A DNA stretch of 64,000 nucleotides, from contig JAQFVV010006215.1 of the NCBI GenBank assembly GCA_028023455.1, positions 7,301,230 through 7,365,229 of the forward strand, written 5' to 3'. The position numbers and the translations under genes are program-made. Source of the DNA: Epiperipatus broadwayi (taxonomy: Eukaryota > Onychophora > Udeonychophora > Euonychophora > Peripatidae). Under the pieces are notes generated by a model. The model did no database searches, had not been told where the DNA came from, and worked only from the letters and a program-made list of their open reading frames with translations. Each line of letters begins with the position of its first letter. The first letter of the stretch is position 1. This document shows positions 46,687-58,039 of this stretch, in pieces.

Positions 46687-49600
46687 TTGAATATGCAAGG
46701 TGGTAGGAAACCAGAAAAGTGGATGGAATTAAATAAAACAATTGAAAATGAAGAGCTTGAGGTATTAGCAGTAGTGGAAACACATTTAAGAGAAGAAGAA
46801 GAACCTATTTTGGAACAGTTGGTATGGCAGGGTATAAATAGAAAAGAAAAAGAAAAAAGGGGTGGTGGTATAGGTGTTATATCAAAAAAATATTTAAATA
46901 TTGTTAAATGTCAAGAACACTTGTGGTTTGAAATAAGGTTGGGTAGACAAGAATGGATGGTGGCTATAGTTTATATAGCTACTGGAGATAGTCAAATTAT
47001 ATTGGAATGGAATAGTAACATATACGAATGTTTAGTTAAGGATATACAAAGTTTTAAAGAAAAGGGGAAGAGAATAATGGTTATAGGGGATATGAATGGA
47101 CATATTGAAGAAATTGATGATGTAGATAATAAAAATGGACAGCTTTTGAAGAATTTTTGTCAGAAAGTGAATTTGAGTATTGGAAATTTATTAAATATTT
47201 ATGAGGGACAATACACATGGTCCAGAAATAATATATTTCACACAATAGATTATGTATTGGTAGAGAAAGAGGGAATAAATAAAATACGGAAAATTAAGGT
47301 ATTTGATAATAAAGAAAAAGTATGCACTAGTGATCATAATTTCATTGTAATTGAAATGGTTAGTAATGTGATGGAGAATAGAAATAAAAGTAGAAATAAT
47401 AGTGAAAGATGTGGATGGAGAGTAAATGATAAGAATAAGTTGGAAGAGTATAAAATACAAGTTGAAGAAATAATGGAAGAGTGGGTTGGGGATGAGTCTA
47501 AGGATTGGTGTAAGGAAGTAGAAAAAGTTGCAAATAGGGTTTTAGGTGAGCATATTGAAAAGAATAAAAGTAATAAAAAAATTAAAATTAGTAAAAGTGT
47601 AAAAGAAAGGAAAGAATCATGTAGAGAATATAAGTGTGCTATTAAGAATAAGGAAAGTGAAAAAGATATTAATGCTAAATGGGAAAAGTACTTAGAAAAG
47701 AAGAAGTTGGCTAAAATTGATATTTATAGAGAGAGAATGAAATTGAATAGTAAATTGTTGGAGGATATTAATAAAAGTGGAAGAGATGGAAGTAAAAAAT
47801 TTTGGAATTATATTAAAAGGAGAAATGTAGGGGAGAGAGAGTTAGTATTACTAGATGATGAGGGAATTGAGTGTAGTTCTAGAGAAGATTTAGAGAGAAT
47901 CTTAAATAGTTATGTAATGAATATAGAAAAGATGTTAAATGTGAATGATAGAATATTAGAAAATATGAAAGAATATAGTAATGGGAATATTAGTTTTTCA
48001 GAAAATGAACTAAATGAGATAGAGAAGAAATTGAAAAGTGGGAAGGCAAGAGGTTTAGATGGATGGGCAGCAGAGATGGTAATGAATTTAGGATATAGGG
48101 CAAAAGTAAAGTTATTATCCTGTTTTAATAAAATGGCACAGAATAGAGTTTTCCCAAGTAGTTGGAGTAATACAAGAGTAAGGTTATTATTTAAAGGAAA
48201 GGGTAAGGATCATAGAAAGTTGAATAATTATAGACCGATAGCGGTAACATCAGTTTTATATAAAGTTTTCTCGTATATGGTGGCTAGTAAAGTTGTAAAA
48301 TGGATGGAAGGGAATAATGTAGTGGGTGAAATGCAAGGAGGTTTTAGATTAGATAGGCGTATAGGAGATAGTTTATTTGTAGTTACACAACTTATGGATA
48401 TGAGTAGGAATGCAGATAAACAGTTATATATGAGTTTTATAGATATAGAGAAGGCATATGATAGAGTAAATAGAAATAGATTATGGATAAGTTTAGCAAA
48501 TTTGGGAATGGATGAAGCTTTAATAGATATTATTAAGAAATTATATGAAAATAATTATTATATATATCAATTAGAGAATATAGAATCAATTAAAGTTAAA
48601 AATGGTGTGGGACTAAGGCAAGGATGCCCTATGTCACCTATTTTGTTTGTGTTGTATTTGAGTGAAATGGAAAGAGCAATAGAAAGATTAGGAAGAGGGA
48701 TAGAGATACCGTTAATAGGTAGTAAGGGAGTATATATTTTGATCAGGTCTTTTTTTTGCAGATGATATATTTTTGTGTGCAGAAAAAAGAGAAGATATGG
48801 AAGTTATGTTGAGGACATGTGCAAGGGTGGGTAAAGAGATGGGGATTAAATTTAGTGAAGAAAAATCAAATATAATGATGGTTAATACTGAAAGAGAAGA
48901 TGTAGAATTTTTATTGGGAGATATTAAGTTAAGTGTGGTGAATAGATATAGTTATTTGGGAATTATTTTAAGTAATCAGAAAAATTATTTGGATGAATGG
49001 GAGAAAAAATTGATAAATGAAGCAAAGAAAAGAAAGGGATTGATAAAGAATTTAACAGTATTTTCATATAATAAATATGATGTAACTAGAATTATATGGA
49101 AAGGAGTTGCAGTAGCAGGGTTAACATATGGTAATGATGCATTATATGTTAGTAAAAAGATATTAGATTCAAAGGGAAGTAGGAAGACATGCATTGGATG
49201 CAGAAGTATGGACAGCAAGGGAGGCAATTCAAGGAGAAATGGGATGGTCAAGTTTTCATATGAGAGATGCAAAAAGTAAAATGAAAATGTTTGGTAGATT
49301 GCAGTTTATGGATAATAAAAGAATAGCTAAAATAGTATTTAATTGGGTTATGAGTAAAGGGCAGGTAACAAGATGGGTGAGAAAGGTAATGCGCTATGCA
49401 AAAGATTTGGATAAAGAATTTATATCAATATATTTGTACAAAAGATGGGATGATTGTGTTAAGAGGATTATTGAGTGTTATAGTAGTAAGGAATGGGATA
49501 AAAGAATAGATTTATTAATAAAGACTAGGGAGTTAGAGAGATGGAGAAATAGTATGGAGAGTAAAAAGAGTTTAAATATATATAGAAATAAACAGAATAT

Positions 49601-49964
49601 TAGGTGTGAGTTAATATATGATAATAGTAAGGAAAGTAGTTTATTGTTTAAGGCTCGAACAGGATCTTTAGCTACAAAAGAATATACATGTAAATGGAAA
49701 AATATGGGTGATTTATTTTGTAAATTATGTAAGGAAGGAATTGAAAATATTAGGCATTTGTTAATTGAATGTAAATGTTTGAAAACAGAAAGGGTACATA
49801 TAATGAAGTTGTGGAAAAATAAATATGAAAAGAGTGATTATACAGAAAGTGAATTATTGGTTTTTATGCTAGGTTTGGGAAAAGATAAGGGGGATTTAGA
49901 TATAAAGGTTATAGAGTTGACAAAAATTATGTTGTGGAAATGGGATAGAGCAGATTATGGGTAA
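46687..49964 (+). pseudogene. CR1-like LINE ORF2: APE endonuclease, RT, C-terminal Cys/His
   Basis: Endonuclease motifs appear in order: LNMQGG (Asn), VVETHL (Glu31), IGDMNGHI (Asp135/Asn137), TIDYVLV (Asp188) and SDHNF (215-217). RT motifs follow: GKARGLDGW, NNYRPIAVTSVLYK, SFIDIEKAYDRV (first catalytic Asp, about 586), GVGLRQGCPMSPILF and FADD at 48755-48766. A C-terminal CKLCKEGIENIRHLLIEC motif is at about 49719-49775. There are only two breaks: one extra T in the T8 run 48750-48757 directly before FADD, and a shift near 49185-49200. The first ATG (46693) lies inside the first endonuclease motif, so translation must start further upstream. Confidence 0.85.
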
Positions 49965-50060
49965 ATTTAGAGTGGGGAATGTAAAAGAAAGTGGCTAACA
50001 GGTTTATCTGGGCTTAATTGCTGAGATATTCTTGACTTCGTTTAAGGAGAAGCCATAATA

Positions 50061-50080
50061 CATCACATCACATCACATCA
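50061..50080 (+). repeat. (CATCA)4 tail of the CR1-like LINE
   Basis: Four exact CATCA units end at the junction with the resumed RTE coding sequence. Simple-repeat tails in place of poly(A) are normal for CR1/L2-like elements. Confidence 0.85.
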
Positions 50081-50480
50081 AAAGTGGTTTTAGTACAATA
50101 GATCATATCCAGGTGTTCAGAAAAGCTATAGAAAGGACAAATGAATATGAGTTGTCATTATGTTTTGGATTTGTAGATTATGAAAAGGCATTTGATTCTA
50201 TAAACATTTCTTCAGTGATTAAAGCATTGGATCATCAAGGTATAGATCCAGGATATTGTCATATTTTAAAGAATATTTATAAAAATGCAACAGCAACAAT
50301 TAGATTACAGAATGAGACTGGGAAAGTCAACATTGAGAAAGGTGTAAGACAAGGTGACTCCATATCTCCAAAACTTTTTACAGCAGTGCTGCAAGAAGTA
50401 TTTTGTGGATTAAAATGGGAAACTAAAGGAGTGAAAGTAAATGGAGATTATTTAAGTCATTTAGATTTTGCAGATGATGT
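50081..50480 (+). pseudogene. RTE reverse transcriptase, palm up to FADD
   Basis: The block reads SGFSTIDHIQ, then FGFVDYEKAFDSINI (first catalytic Asp), KGVRQGDSISPKLF and LDFADD at 50464-50478. Coding stops at the TIR-element insertion two bases after the second catalytic Asp pair. There is no internal stop within this piece. Confidence 0.88.
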
Positions 50481-51572
50481 ACACCTGGGCCTCTTTTTAC
50501 GTGGACTTATTTAACACGATTTTGAAGATACTCGATTCGTGTTTCACCGGAAGTGTGTTAAATAAGTTCGCATAAAAAGAGACCCAGGTGTATGAACTCC
50601 GATAATGCGCTATTACTTTAAATAATAAATTTCATGCACTTACATTATATTGAAAGTAATAGCACATTATTGGAATTCGACTTTCATCTTAGTAATTTCA
50701 ATATTTTCAGTGCTTTATAATAGTAAGATTTTATGCAATAATAAAATTAAAATCATAATTTCCACATTTTATGTACACACACATTAAATTTTACAAGATT
50801 ATAATGTAAATTTGTTCAAACATTGTGTGTGTTAATTTTGCATTTTAAATCACATTCTGTTTTTGCTTTTTTAAAAAAAACGTAATCAATTATTAATCAT
50901 TTAGTGTCCACAAGTTTATTTTGAAAAAGTCAGTAATAGCAATGGGCACAATTAAAAATTAAACACTGATTTTTAATTGTAATTAACAATTTAAAAATTA
51001 TTTACTGTGACTTGAAATTAATGTGAAATTTGATTTTTAAACCGAATTGAAAATTAAAGACAAAAATAAGAATTTAATTTTTAGTTGTTAGTTTCATAAA
51101 CAATTAATAAAATCATCGTCTCAAAGATTAATTACTAATTACGTTGTCACCAGAAAACCACTGTTACAACATGAGTGTGAAGTTGGCGCTAGTTGTTTGA
51201 AAATGAACGTGTTTTTTTGGCAAATAGCTATAATAATTAAAACGTGTATAAAAAAATGTCAATTACTGTACTGTAAATTATGCATAAAAATATATTATTT
51301 TGAATAAAATTAAATATTATAGTTAAAAAAAGTTTGTCTTGTATCAATTTTTTTCAAATTTGAAATTTTTTATTAGTCATATTTTATTTATTTTTTTTTT
51401 TTGCGCGAATTTTAAAGTAATTTTACATTGATGCTTTGTTTTTATGCAAATTTTGGAAAATGACAGACCACATCCCCCCTTTTTCAATGTAAGTTATGTC
51501 TATTTTTGCGCGATTTTGTTTGCGCGTGTTTTCTGAGGAACCTATCTATCACATAAAACGAGACCCTGGTAT
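50481..51572 (+). mobile_element. Non-autonomous TIR element (copy B) inside the RTE RT
   Basis: The left end ACACCTGGGCCTCTTTTTAC and the right end, reverse complement ATACCAGGGTCTCGTTTTAT, are inverted. The first 111 bp (50481-50591) form a separate near-perfect palindrome with ACACCTGGG at both ends, like a miniature MITE. The remainder, from about 51180, matches copy A (in reverse) and copy C. It interrupts the RT directly after the FADD codons, and the RT frame resumes as IVVFANNASELQ at 51571. No protein is encoded. Confidence 0.8.
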
Positions 51573-52310
51573 AGTTGTTTTTGCAAATAATGCTTCAGAG
51601 CTGCAGGATATGTTGCAGGAATTATCAGATGAAAGTGGGACTAAAGATAAATGTTAAATAGACTAAAGTAATGTTTAATCGATTTGCTCAAAATATGAAA
51701 ATAAAGATTGATTATGATGAATTAGAAGAAGTTAACAGTTACAAATACCTTGGTCAGATTATTAATATAGATGGAAACATAATGAAGGAAATTAATCATA
51801 GAATTAAACTTGGTTGGGGTGCTTTTGGTAGAAATATCTTGATACTAAAAGGAAATATGCCTATATGTTTGAAAAGGAAGGTTTTTAACAAATGTGTTTT
51901 ACCAATTCTTACTTATGGATCTGAGACTTGGACACTTAATAGAAGAGCAATACAGAGACCTCAGACCACTCAAAGAAGTATGGAGAGATGTATGTTGGGA
52001 GTAACAAGAAGAGATCAAAAATGCAATGTATGGGTAAGAGAACAAACAGGTGTTACTGACCTCATTGAAAAAATTAAAAGATTGAAATGGAGTTGGGCTG
52101 GACATATTGCTAGAAGAGATGATAATAGATGGACAATTGAAATTTTAAACTGGATTCCAAGAGATTGTAAAAGACCCAGAAAGAGACCCATGTAAGATGG
52201 ATGGATGAAAAAGAAAGTGTGTAGGGGTGATGTGGAGAAGAGAAACTAAAGATCAGAGAAGATGGATTAAACTTGGAGAGACCTTCATCCTGCAGTGGAT
52301 TGATAATGGT
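51571..52310 (+). pseudogene. RTE RT thumb and C-terminal region
   Basis: It resumes with IVVFANNASELQDMLQEL and, after stops at about 51656-51662, continues open in 51671-52195 with SYKYLGQIINIDG, ILTYGSETWTLN and RLKWSWAGHIARRDD. These are typical RTE C-terminal motifs. A final piece with KLGETFILQW and a stop ends at about 52307, just before the (GAT)n tail. Confidence 0.85.
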
Positions 52311-52330
52311 TGATAATGATGATGATGATG

Positions 52331-53030
52331 AATGTGAATATGGCCTGAAGCTGTATTTAGAATCTTAGCTTCTATGTAAATAACCTACTTATACTAATAA
52401 GTAAATAATAGTAATAATAATAATAATAGATTTATACATACGTATAAGAATATCGCAATAAATATTCAAAATATTTTAAACTTTTAAAATGTATTTTGTT
52501 AGATATTGACAGAAATAAATATTTTTTTAGATTTTTAAAATAAATGATAACAAAGATGATAATGTATAATCTTTTTGTTTTGATTGTGATCTCATTTTTT
52601 TAATATAAAACTAGAAAACCATTAACACAGCACAAGAATGAAAGTGGTGCTAGTTGTACATCATTTCACAAATCTGATTTCTTACTAGTCGCAAACAAAC
52701 TCATATTATCAAATAGCAGTAATGATTAAAATATGTATGAAAAAATGTAAAATTAAATACTGTAGTTAATAAAAAAAGTAAAAAAACTTTGTCTTGTATT
52801 AATTTTTTTCAAATATGTGAAATTTTCTATTAGTCCTACTTTATTTCCTTATTTCTTTAATGCGAATTTTAAAGTAATTTTTTCTTGTTGCTTTGTTTTT
52901 ATGCCAATTTCTGAAAATTACAGAACCTATCCACCATTTTTCAAGGTAAGTTAAGTTTATTTTTGTGCGATTTCTTTAGTGTGCCTTTTCTGAGGAACCT
53001 ATCTACCACATAAAACGAGACCCAGGTGTA
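52331..53030 (+). mobile_element. TIR element fragment (copy C)
   Basis: It begins abruptly at AATGTGAATATGGCCTGAAG, which matches the interior of copy A (about 9800 read backwards). It ends with the family terminus CATAAAACGAGACCCAGGTG (about 53009-53028). The left TIR is absent. It contains CAAGGTAAGTTAAG at 52942-52955. It sits directly after the RTE tail, so one border was probably made by the RTE insertion. Confidence 0.75.
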
Positions 53031-53039
53031 AAGAGTTAA

Positions 53040-55700
53040 AACAGGCATAAGTGGGGAGGGGGGTTGTGCTCATTTATATTAATAAAACATGTGTGTGTAG
53101 GTATTATTGTATAGGCAAGCAAATGGGAGGAATCATTTAGAAAGCATATATTATATGTGTTATTTTAATGTCTAAATGCCATATTTTAATTTTGATAAAA
53201 ATAAAAAAATGAAAAAATATGTTAATGAAAATAAAAATAAAAGAGAAACTAAACATATTGTTTTCTGCAAATACTTTTAATAAAGGCATTGTTCTAAATT
53301 ATTTCCCAAAAGTGATCGATGAAATTTTTGCTTAGACAAAAGAAAAAAGGTGCTAAAAGTTTTTTTTTTAAGAGAAGCCAGATACCATGTGCTAGTATAC
53401 AGAAAAATAGCTAAGATTCTTGAGATTAGAACTATCTGGAAAAGAAAAAATAATGATATAAATAGAAAAATATCAGGTGACATTTTGAAGTTTAGATTTT
53501 ATATTTTAAAGTGTCAAATTGCTATACTGTTAAATGTTTGTATTATAGATTTCTCGCATCGGAAATTTTGAAGCCTTGTTTGAATCAAAGAAAATATATT
53601 CGCCATCTAGAGATTAATAAACTGGAATAAAGCTTTAAATGTGCTAGGCTTTATACCCCTTCCCCAGTCCCAGGAAGAATCTGAAATGGCTACATGAGTG
53701 AACCACTGTGAGAACCTGAAAAGAAGCCCTGACCGTCCACCTGCATCTTTTTCTGCCTATATCTAAAGTAATGATCGAACAAGTGGAGATTTGAGAAACC
53801 AATTATGACAAGATATCCATGCTGAACCATTTCCATGGCCATAATGTGCCAAATTAATTTATTCCCATCATGAATCTGCTTAAGCTACCTTCCCCTGGGA
53901 ATTCAAGGTAGCACATTTTATTTTTCAAAATACATTAAATGCACATTTTTTCAGTGATATTTAGAGACTTTAATGTAACTATATTTCAATCAGCTCTCTC
54001 AACTTCAGAAGATTTATATGGTACTTGAAAGGATTAGGCATTATTTTATTATTATTTCATTTGCTTGTCTGTAGAAATATAATGTTTTATTAAATATAAT
54101 GTTTTATTAAATATCTGAGCACATTGAAATATTCCCTTTCTGTTATTTCATGTATGTTTTATTGGATATTTGAGCAGATTTAGATTTCTTTTTTAAATTT
54201 TATTTTATGTATTTAGTTAAAGATATATCCATGTGATAGTCATTTCATTAGTTAATTAATCGGATTCTTACTGCCTTACCCACATATATATTTCCCACAG
54301 TCTCAGTACCACCTGCCCCGAATGAGCTAGCCAGTGACCAGGCATTTCTGAATTATCCCTGATTGCTTTTCTCATCCCTTACAGCATAATTTCTATCAAC
54401 ACATAGGTTTCATACTTGGAGTCAGAATAGGCTGATGTCCATAAATATGCTGGGTGGGAGATAATAATAAATATTTAAGTCATAGTTCTTAGTAATAATA
54501 AACTGTTATATTCTTTAATGTATTAAACAAATGATTTGTAATCTAGTGTTAGTTTAAAATAGTTCAGTAGTAATGAGAAAAGCTACAATCTGTTATAATG
54601 GCACTCCACACCATTGTAATAGGTTCTACCCTTTTTACTAAGTTCAACTTATTCTATCTTGATTTAAACAATTTTTATATGACATATTATTAAATGGTAT
54701 TAATGATTAATATATAAGTGAAACATTAATTTTGCCAAGATAGACTTATAGCAGCCATAGCCTGGAGACAATTTATTTTAAAGCTTAATCTCCCAACAAT
54801 AAGAAAAGACAAAATAAAAGACATCACTATAGAAATACGTGAATACTCGGCTTTAGTTTCTATTAATCACTAATTACTATTTTTCCAAGCAATACATTTA
54901 TGGATGTCAGTGGGTTCTGTCTCCAAGCACTAATCTTATGCATGCATAAGAGTTATATTGTTGGGATTTTATGAGAATAATAATGCTATATTATTTAATA
55001 CTCAGCCACTAGCTAGCTCAATGAGGATGGGTAGTCCTGACACTGACAGAGATGTGTTACTTTGGGAGCAATATGCATAAAATTGTTTAATACATAAAAC
55101 ATACACATTTAAATTAAATTGATAACTATGAGATAATGAAAATAACTAAAGAAGAAAGAACAAAAAAAAAATAATGCTCAATCCTTTACTGGGAATATAT
55201 GCATAAATATATATTTTAACAGATTAAATTATTATTGATTATACAAATTAAACATTTTCTCTTTACATTTATATACATAAAATTTAACAGCTTAAGGTTC
55301 TATTTAATATCAAATATGAATCAGAAGCAAAAGAACCCACTTTATTCTCATTTGGCTATTTATATCCTTTTTTGATTTTTTCGAAACTTCCTTTTGTCCT
55401 CAGACCTTAATTCCCGTCTATCTTCCAAATGTTCTACATTTTAAACTTTATCCTACACAATCTCATCAGTCCTGGACATTATGACTTTAGATCTGTATCC
55501 CTTTGTCTTTAGTTTTTTATTTTATAAAAGAAAAACTTTTAGCATGTTTTTATCAGATTTACAATTTTGTTAAACATTTTAAAGAGCATAATTTTAAACA
55601 GGATTTACATTAACAGCATTCCATATACAAGAACAAAAGCTGTTTTGTTCTACATTTTCTTATCTTCTTAAATATAATTTTTATTAAGGGCAATGTCAGC
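53040..55700. other. Non-coding stretch with old GC-richer fragments
   Basis: Patches at 53640-53920 and 54280-54370 are clearly GC-richer and may be transposon remnants, but all frames are broken and no family is recognised. Short direct copies such as AATATAATGTTTTATTAAAT occur twice at 54078-54117. Confidence 0.4.
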
Positions 55701-55712
55701 ACGTAATATTTA

Positions 55713-55910
55713 AATAAGGCTATAACCTTAGTACAAGCACCTTGAGTGCTTAATTTATTACAAGAGACCTGTACAAATCTAAACACAATATTCGACTTTA
55801 TAAAGATAAAATTCGACTTTATAAAGTCGAATCTTAAGTTTAGATTTGTAGAGGTTTCTTTTGTAATAAACCAAGCACTCAAGGCACATGTACTAAGGTT
55901 ATAGTCTTTT
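55713..55910. repeat. ~200-bp fold-back MITE
   Basis: The left arm (55713-55803) and right arm (about 55815-55910) are inverted copies: CTATAACCTTAGTACA at the outside, CTTGAGTGCTT and ACAAATCTAAAC inside, and a TTCGACTTTATAAAG core. Another copy of the outer edge, GGTTATAGTCTTATTTAA, lies at about 55943-55960. Confidence 0.8.
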
Positions 55911-56262
55911 ATAAATTACTATATTATATACTAATAAGTTAGGTTATAGTCTTATTTAAGTATTTATTATCTTCCTAAAACAAAATTTAGATGCAATAAA
56001 GTTTTTACGTTAAATATATATTTTTTCTAGAATATTTTTTTACATGCTATATATATTTAAATATATACATGCACATAACGAATTGAGCACAAGACCCCCC
56101 CCTTAAGATTGCTTTGGTTAATTCATATATATTTAATATATACATTAAAAGGTATCTACATATGCTCGACTAATTACAGCCCTTTTTGACGTTGGAACAG
56201 CATTTAAACCTGGCCCCTGTTACAATATATATATATATATATTAATAATAACGTATAATGAG

Positions 56263-56586
56263 ATGGATATATATATAAGTCTGCTCTTCCATTTGCATAT
56301 ACATATCAATTTGATTAACTGGAGATTAAATCACACTAAACTAAAATTGCATCAGCAAGAAATTGCATCATTCAATTACATTGATACTCCAGAAATAAAC
56401 AAAAATCAAAGTTATAAAAGACAAGTCACAGGTGAGTTGTTGCTTTTTCCTCCCAAGAGTCTGATAGAAGATTCCCTACTAGATGAAGCAGCGAAGACTG
56501 TGAGGGAATGCATTTTCTCACATAGGCCCCTGAAGATTTCAAGTGCCTCTAGATTACAAGTCTTACAAACTTTTATTATTATTTAG
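56263..56586 (+). other. Unrecognised open frame, possible exon or element fossil
   Basis: The second half looks protein-like: INKNQSYKRQVTGELLLFPP followed by EDSLLDEAAKTVRECIFSHR. The first 25 codons arise from AT microsatellite and are unlikely to be real. It lies just left of the TIR element at 56654 and may belong to the same transposon generation. I cannot name a family. Confidence 0.3.
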
Positions 56587-56653
56587 AAATACCACCATGA
56601 CTTTTTTAGTTATTATAAATAATAATCTCTTTGTTTTTACTTCACCTTTGGGT

Positions 56654-57170
56654 GGTAAGTTTTAAATTGCACTTTATGCAAAAAAGTAAGCAGTTTACAA
56701 AATTTCAAGCCGAACCAATGGATGTAGAGCAGTATATTATGGAGATACCTGTGCCAATATCACCACCAGAACATCTCAACATCACTTTATACAGGAGATC
56801 TCTAAACGATATTGAAAACAAATCCACATTCTTTGAGCACCAATAAACAACAGGACGTGTTTGAACTCACTTTGGTAAGGACACTGTGCACTGAGCATAA
56901 TGATATGAAACAAAAAATAAAGGTGTGCTTTATTGAAAATGATAACTATGTAATAAACCAAAAAGAATTGTGCTTTGCAATCTCCAGAAAATGGTCAATA
57001 TGAAAGAAAACTTGGAATAAATTTTGCATAAATTACTGCCAAACTGTAAGCCAACACTCCCAAGATAGACTATGAATATGAAAACCTAAGTTCCCCCAAA
57101 GAACTAAGCCTTATAATTCTTTTCTAATAATGCTAAGCTTCACTTTTTGCATAAAGTGCAATATAAATAA
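56654..57170 (+). mobile_element. TIR element, same family as the 26.5-kb MITE, with coding-like interior
   Basis: The left TIR GGTAAGTTTTAAATTGCACT and the right TIR at about 57131-57165 (GCTTCACTTTTTGCATAAAG) match the palindromic MITE at 26513-26659. The interior has a protein-like stretch, KFQAEPMDVEQYIMEIPV and SPPEHLNITLYRRSLND (about 56700-56845). A second open piece in another frame follows, with FELTLVRTLCTEHNDMKQ to 57003. It could be a decayed transposase or captured host sequence; the family is unknown. Confidence 0.5.
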
Positions 57171-57399
57171 TAATACAAATCTATTTATATACTATGTGTA
57201 TTTGGTAGTATTATTGTGACTCTGAATAGTTATATTTACATGCATCTGTGTCCTTTATTGCCTTGTCCTATCATAAATATTTGATTCATATTAGCTCTGC
57301 ATTGTAGTAATTATTTACCTACATATTTTATTATTTGTGATCCTATTTTGGTATTAACCAAAATCTCACAAAGCTGGCATCGATGACAGGATAAATAGA

Positions 57400-58030
57400 A
57401 TTGAAACCTGGGCTCTTGAAATCAAAAAAGACAGGACAGGCAGACACTAGAAGTCCACTAAGTTTAAATAGATTTTAGAAATAATTAAAAGGGATAGCAA
57501 TATTCAGTCAAGCTGGAATCAGGGAGTTTGATGCTAGTCAACCAGTCGAATGGCCATTACATATCTTACAGCTGCAAATTTTTTTTACGCTCAATGATAT
57601 CAAAGATGATAAGCATAAGACAGCTGCCTCATTATATAAGTCAATTACAAAAATAATAGAGATCACTAATAGAGTTTGTCAGTTTTTAAAATAAGGGATG
57701 TTACTTACAAAGACCTGACAAACATGTTGCACAGTTGTAACTGAGAGATAGATGCCAGATGAAGAATAAAAAGTGTAAGGATTTTCACATGGCAATGTTA
57801 GAATTAGGAAAGAATTGCCCTTATGCTGATCATATGGAGGAGAATCTGTTAAACCAAATATTAGGGGGAATCACAGATGAAAGACTAAGATTATAGCTTC
57901 TAGACAAGACCATACTATACAGGTCAAAATGTATATCCATTCAACAAGACTTAGAATCTAAGAAAAAGTATCCTGAATCCAATCATGCCCGAGATACACA
58001 GGTCAGGAGCAATCATGAATTCTAACCTAT
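57400..58030 (+). pseudogene. Retrotransposon gag fragment
   Basis: Plus-strand peptides include FDASQPVEWPLHILQLQIFF (capsid N-terminal block) and, in a shifted frame from about 57740, CKDFHMAMLELGKNCPYADH with an LLNQILGGITDERLRL block. This order (F.GS.P.EW, then F...L.EL.K.C.....E......I..GI.DE.LR) is that of Ty3/gypsy gag. Stops and frameshifts are frequent, and no LTRs or protease are adjacent. Confidence 0.6.
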
Positions 58031-58039
58031 TTGCCCATT

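Larger units (their letters stand above)
44461..50080 (+). mobile_element. CR1-like LINE inserted in the RTE element
   Basis: The insert splits the RTE RT between AGF and KSGF: RTE coding sequence stops at 44460 and resumes at 50081. The 3' end is a (CATCA)4 tail at 50061-50080, a simple-repeat tail as in CR1/L2-type LINEs. It has two main frames: ORF1 with half a PHD finger, a coiled coil and an SGNH esterase, and ORF2 with endonuclease, RT and a C-terminal Cys/His motif. The first 1.1 kb (44461-45545) is in the opposite sense and is described separately. Confidence 0.8.
43150..52330 (+). mobile_element. RTE-type LINE, 5'-truncated, split by two insertions
   Basis: Four collinear pieces belong to one element: 43150-44128 (endonuclease and linker), 44129-44460 (start of RT), 50081-50480 (RT up to FADD) and 51573-52310 (RT end and C-terminus). 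It ends with a (GAT)n tail at about 52308-52330, as is usual for RTE elements. A CR1-like LINE (44461-50080) and a TIR element (50481-51572) interrupt it. The N-terminal endonuclease part is missing. Confidence 0.85.
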
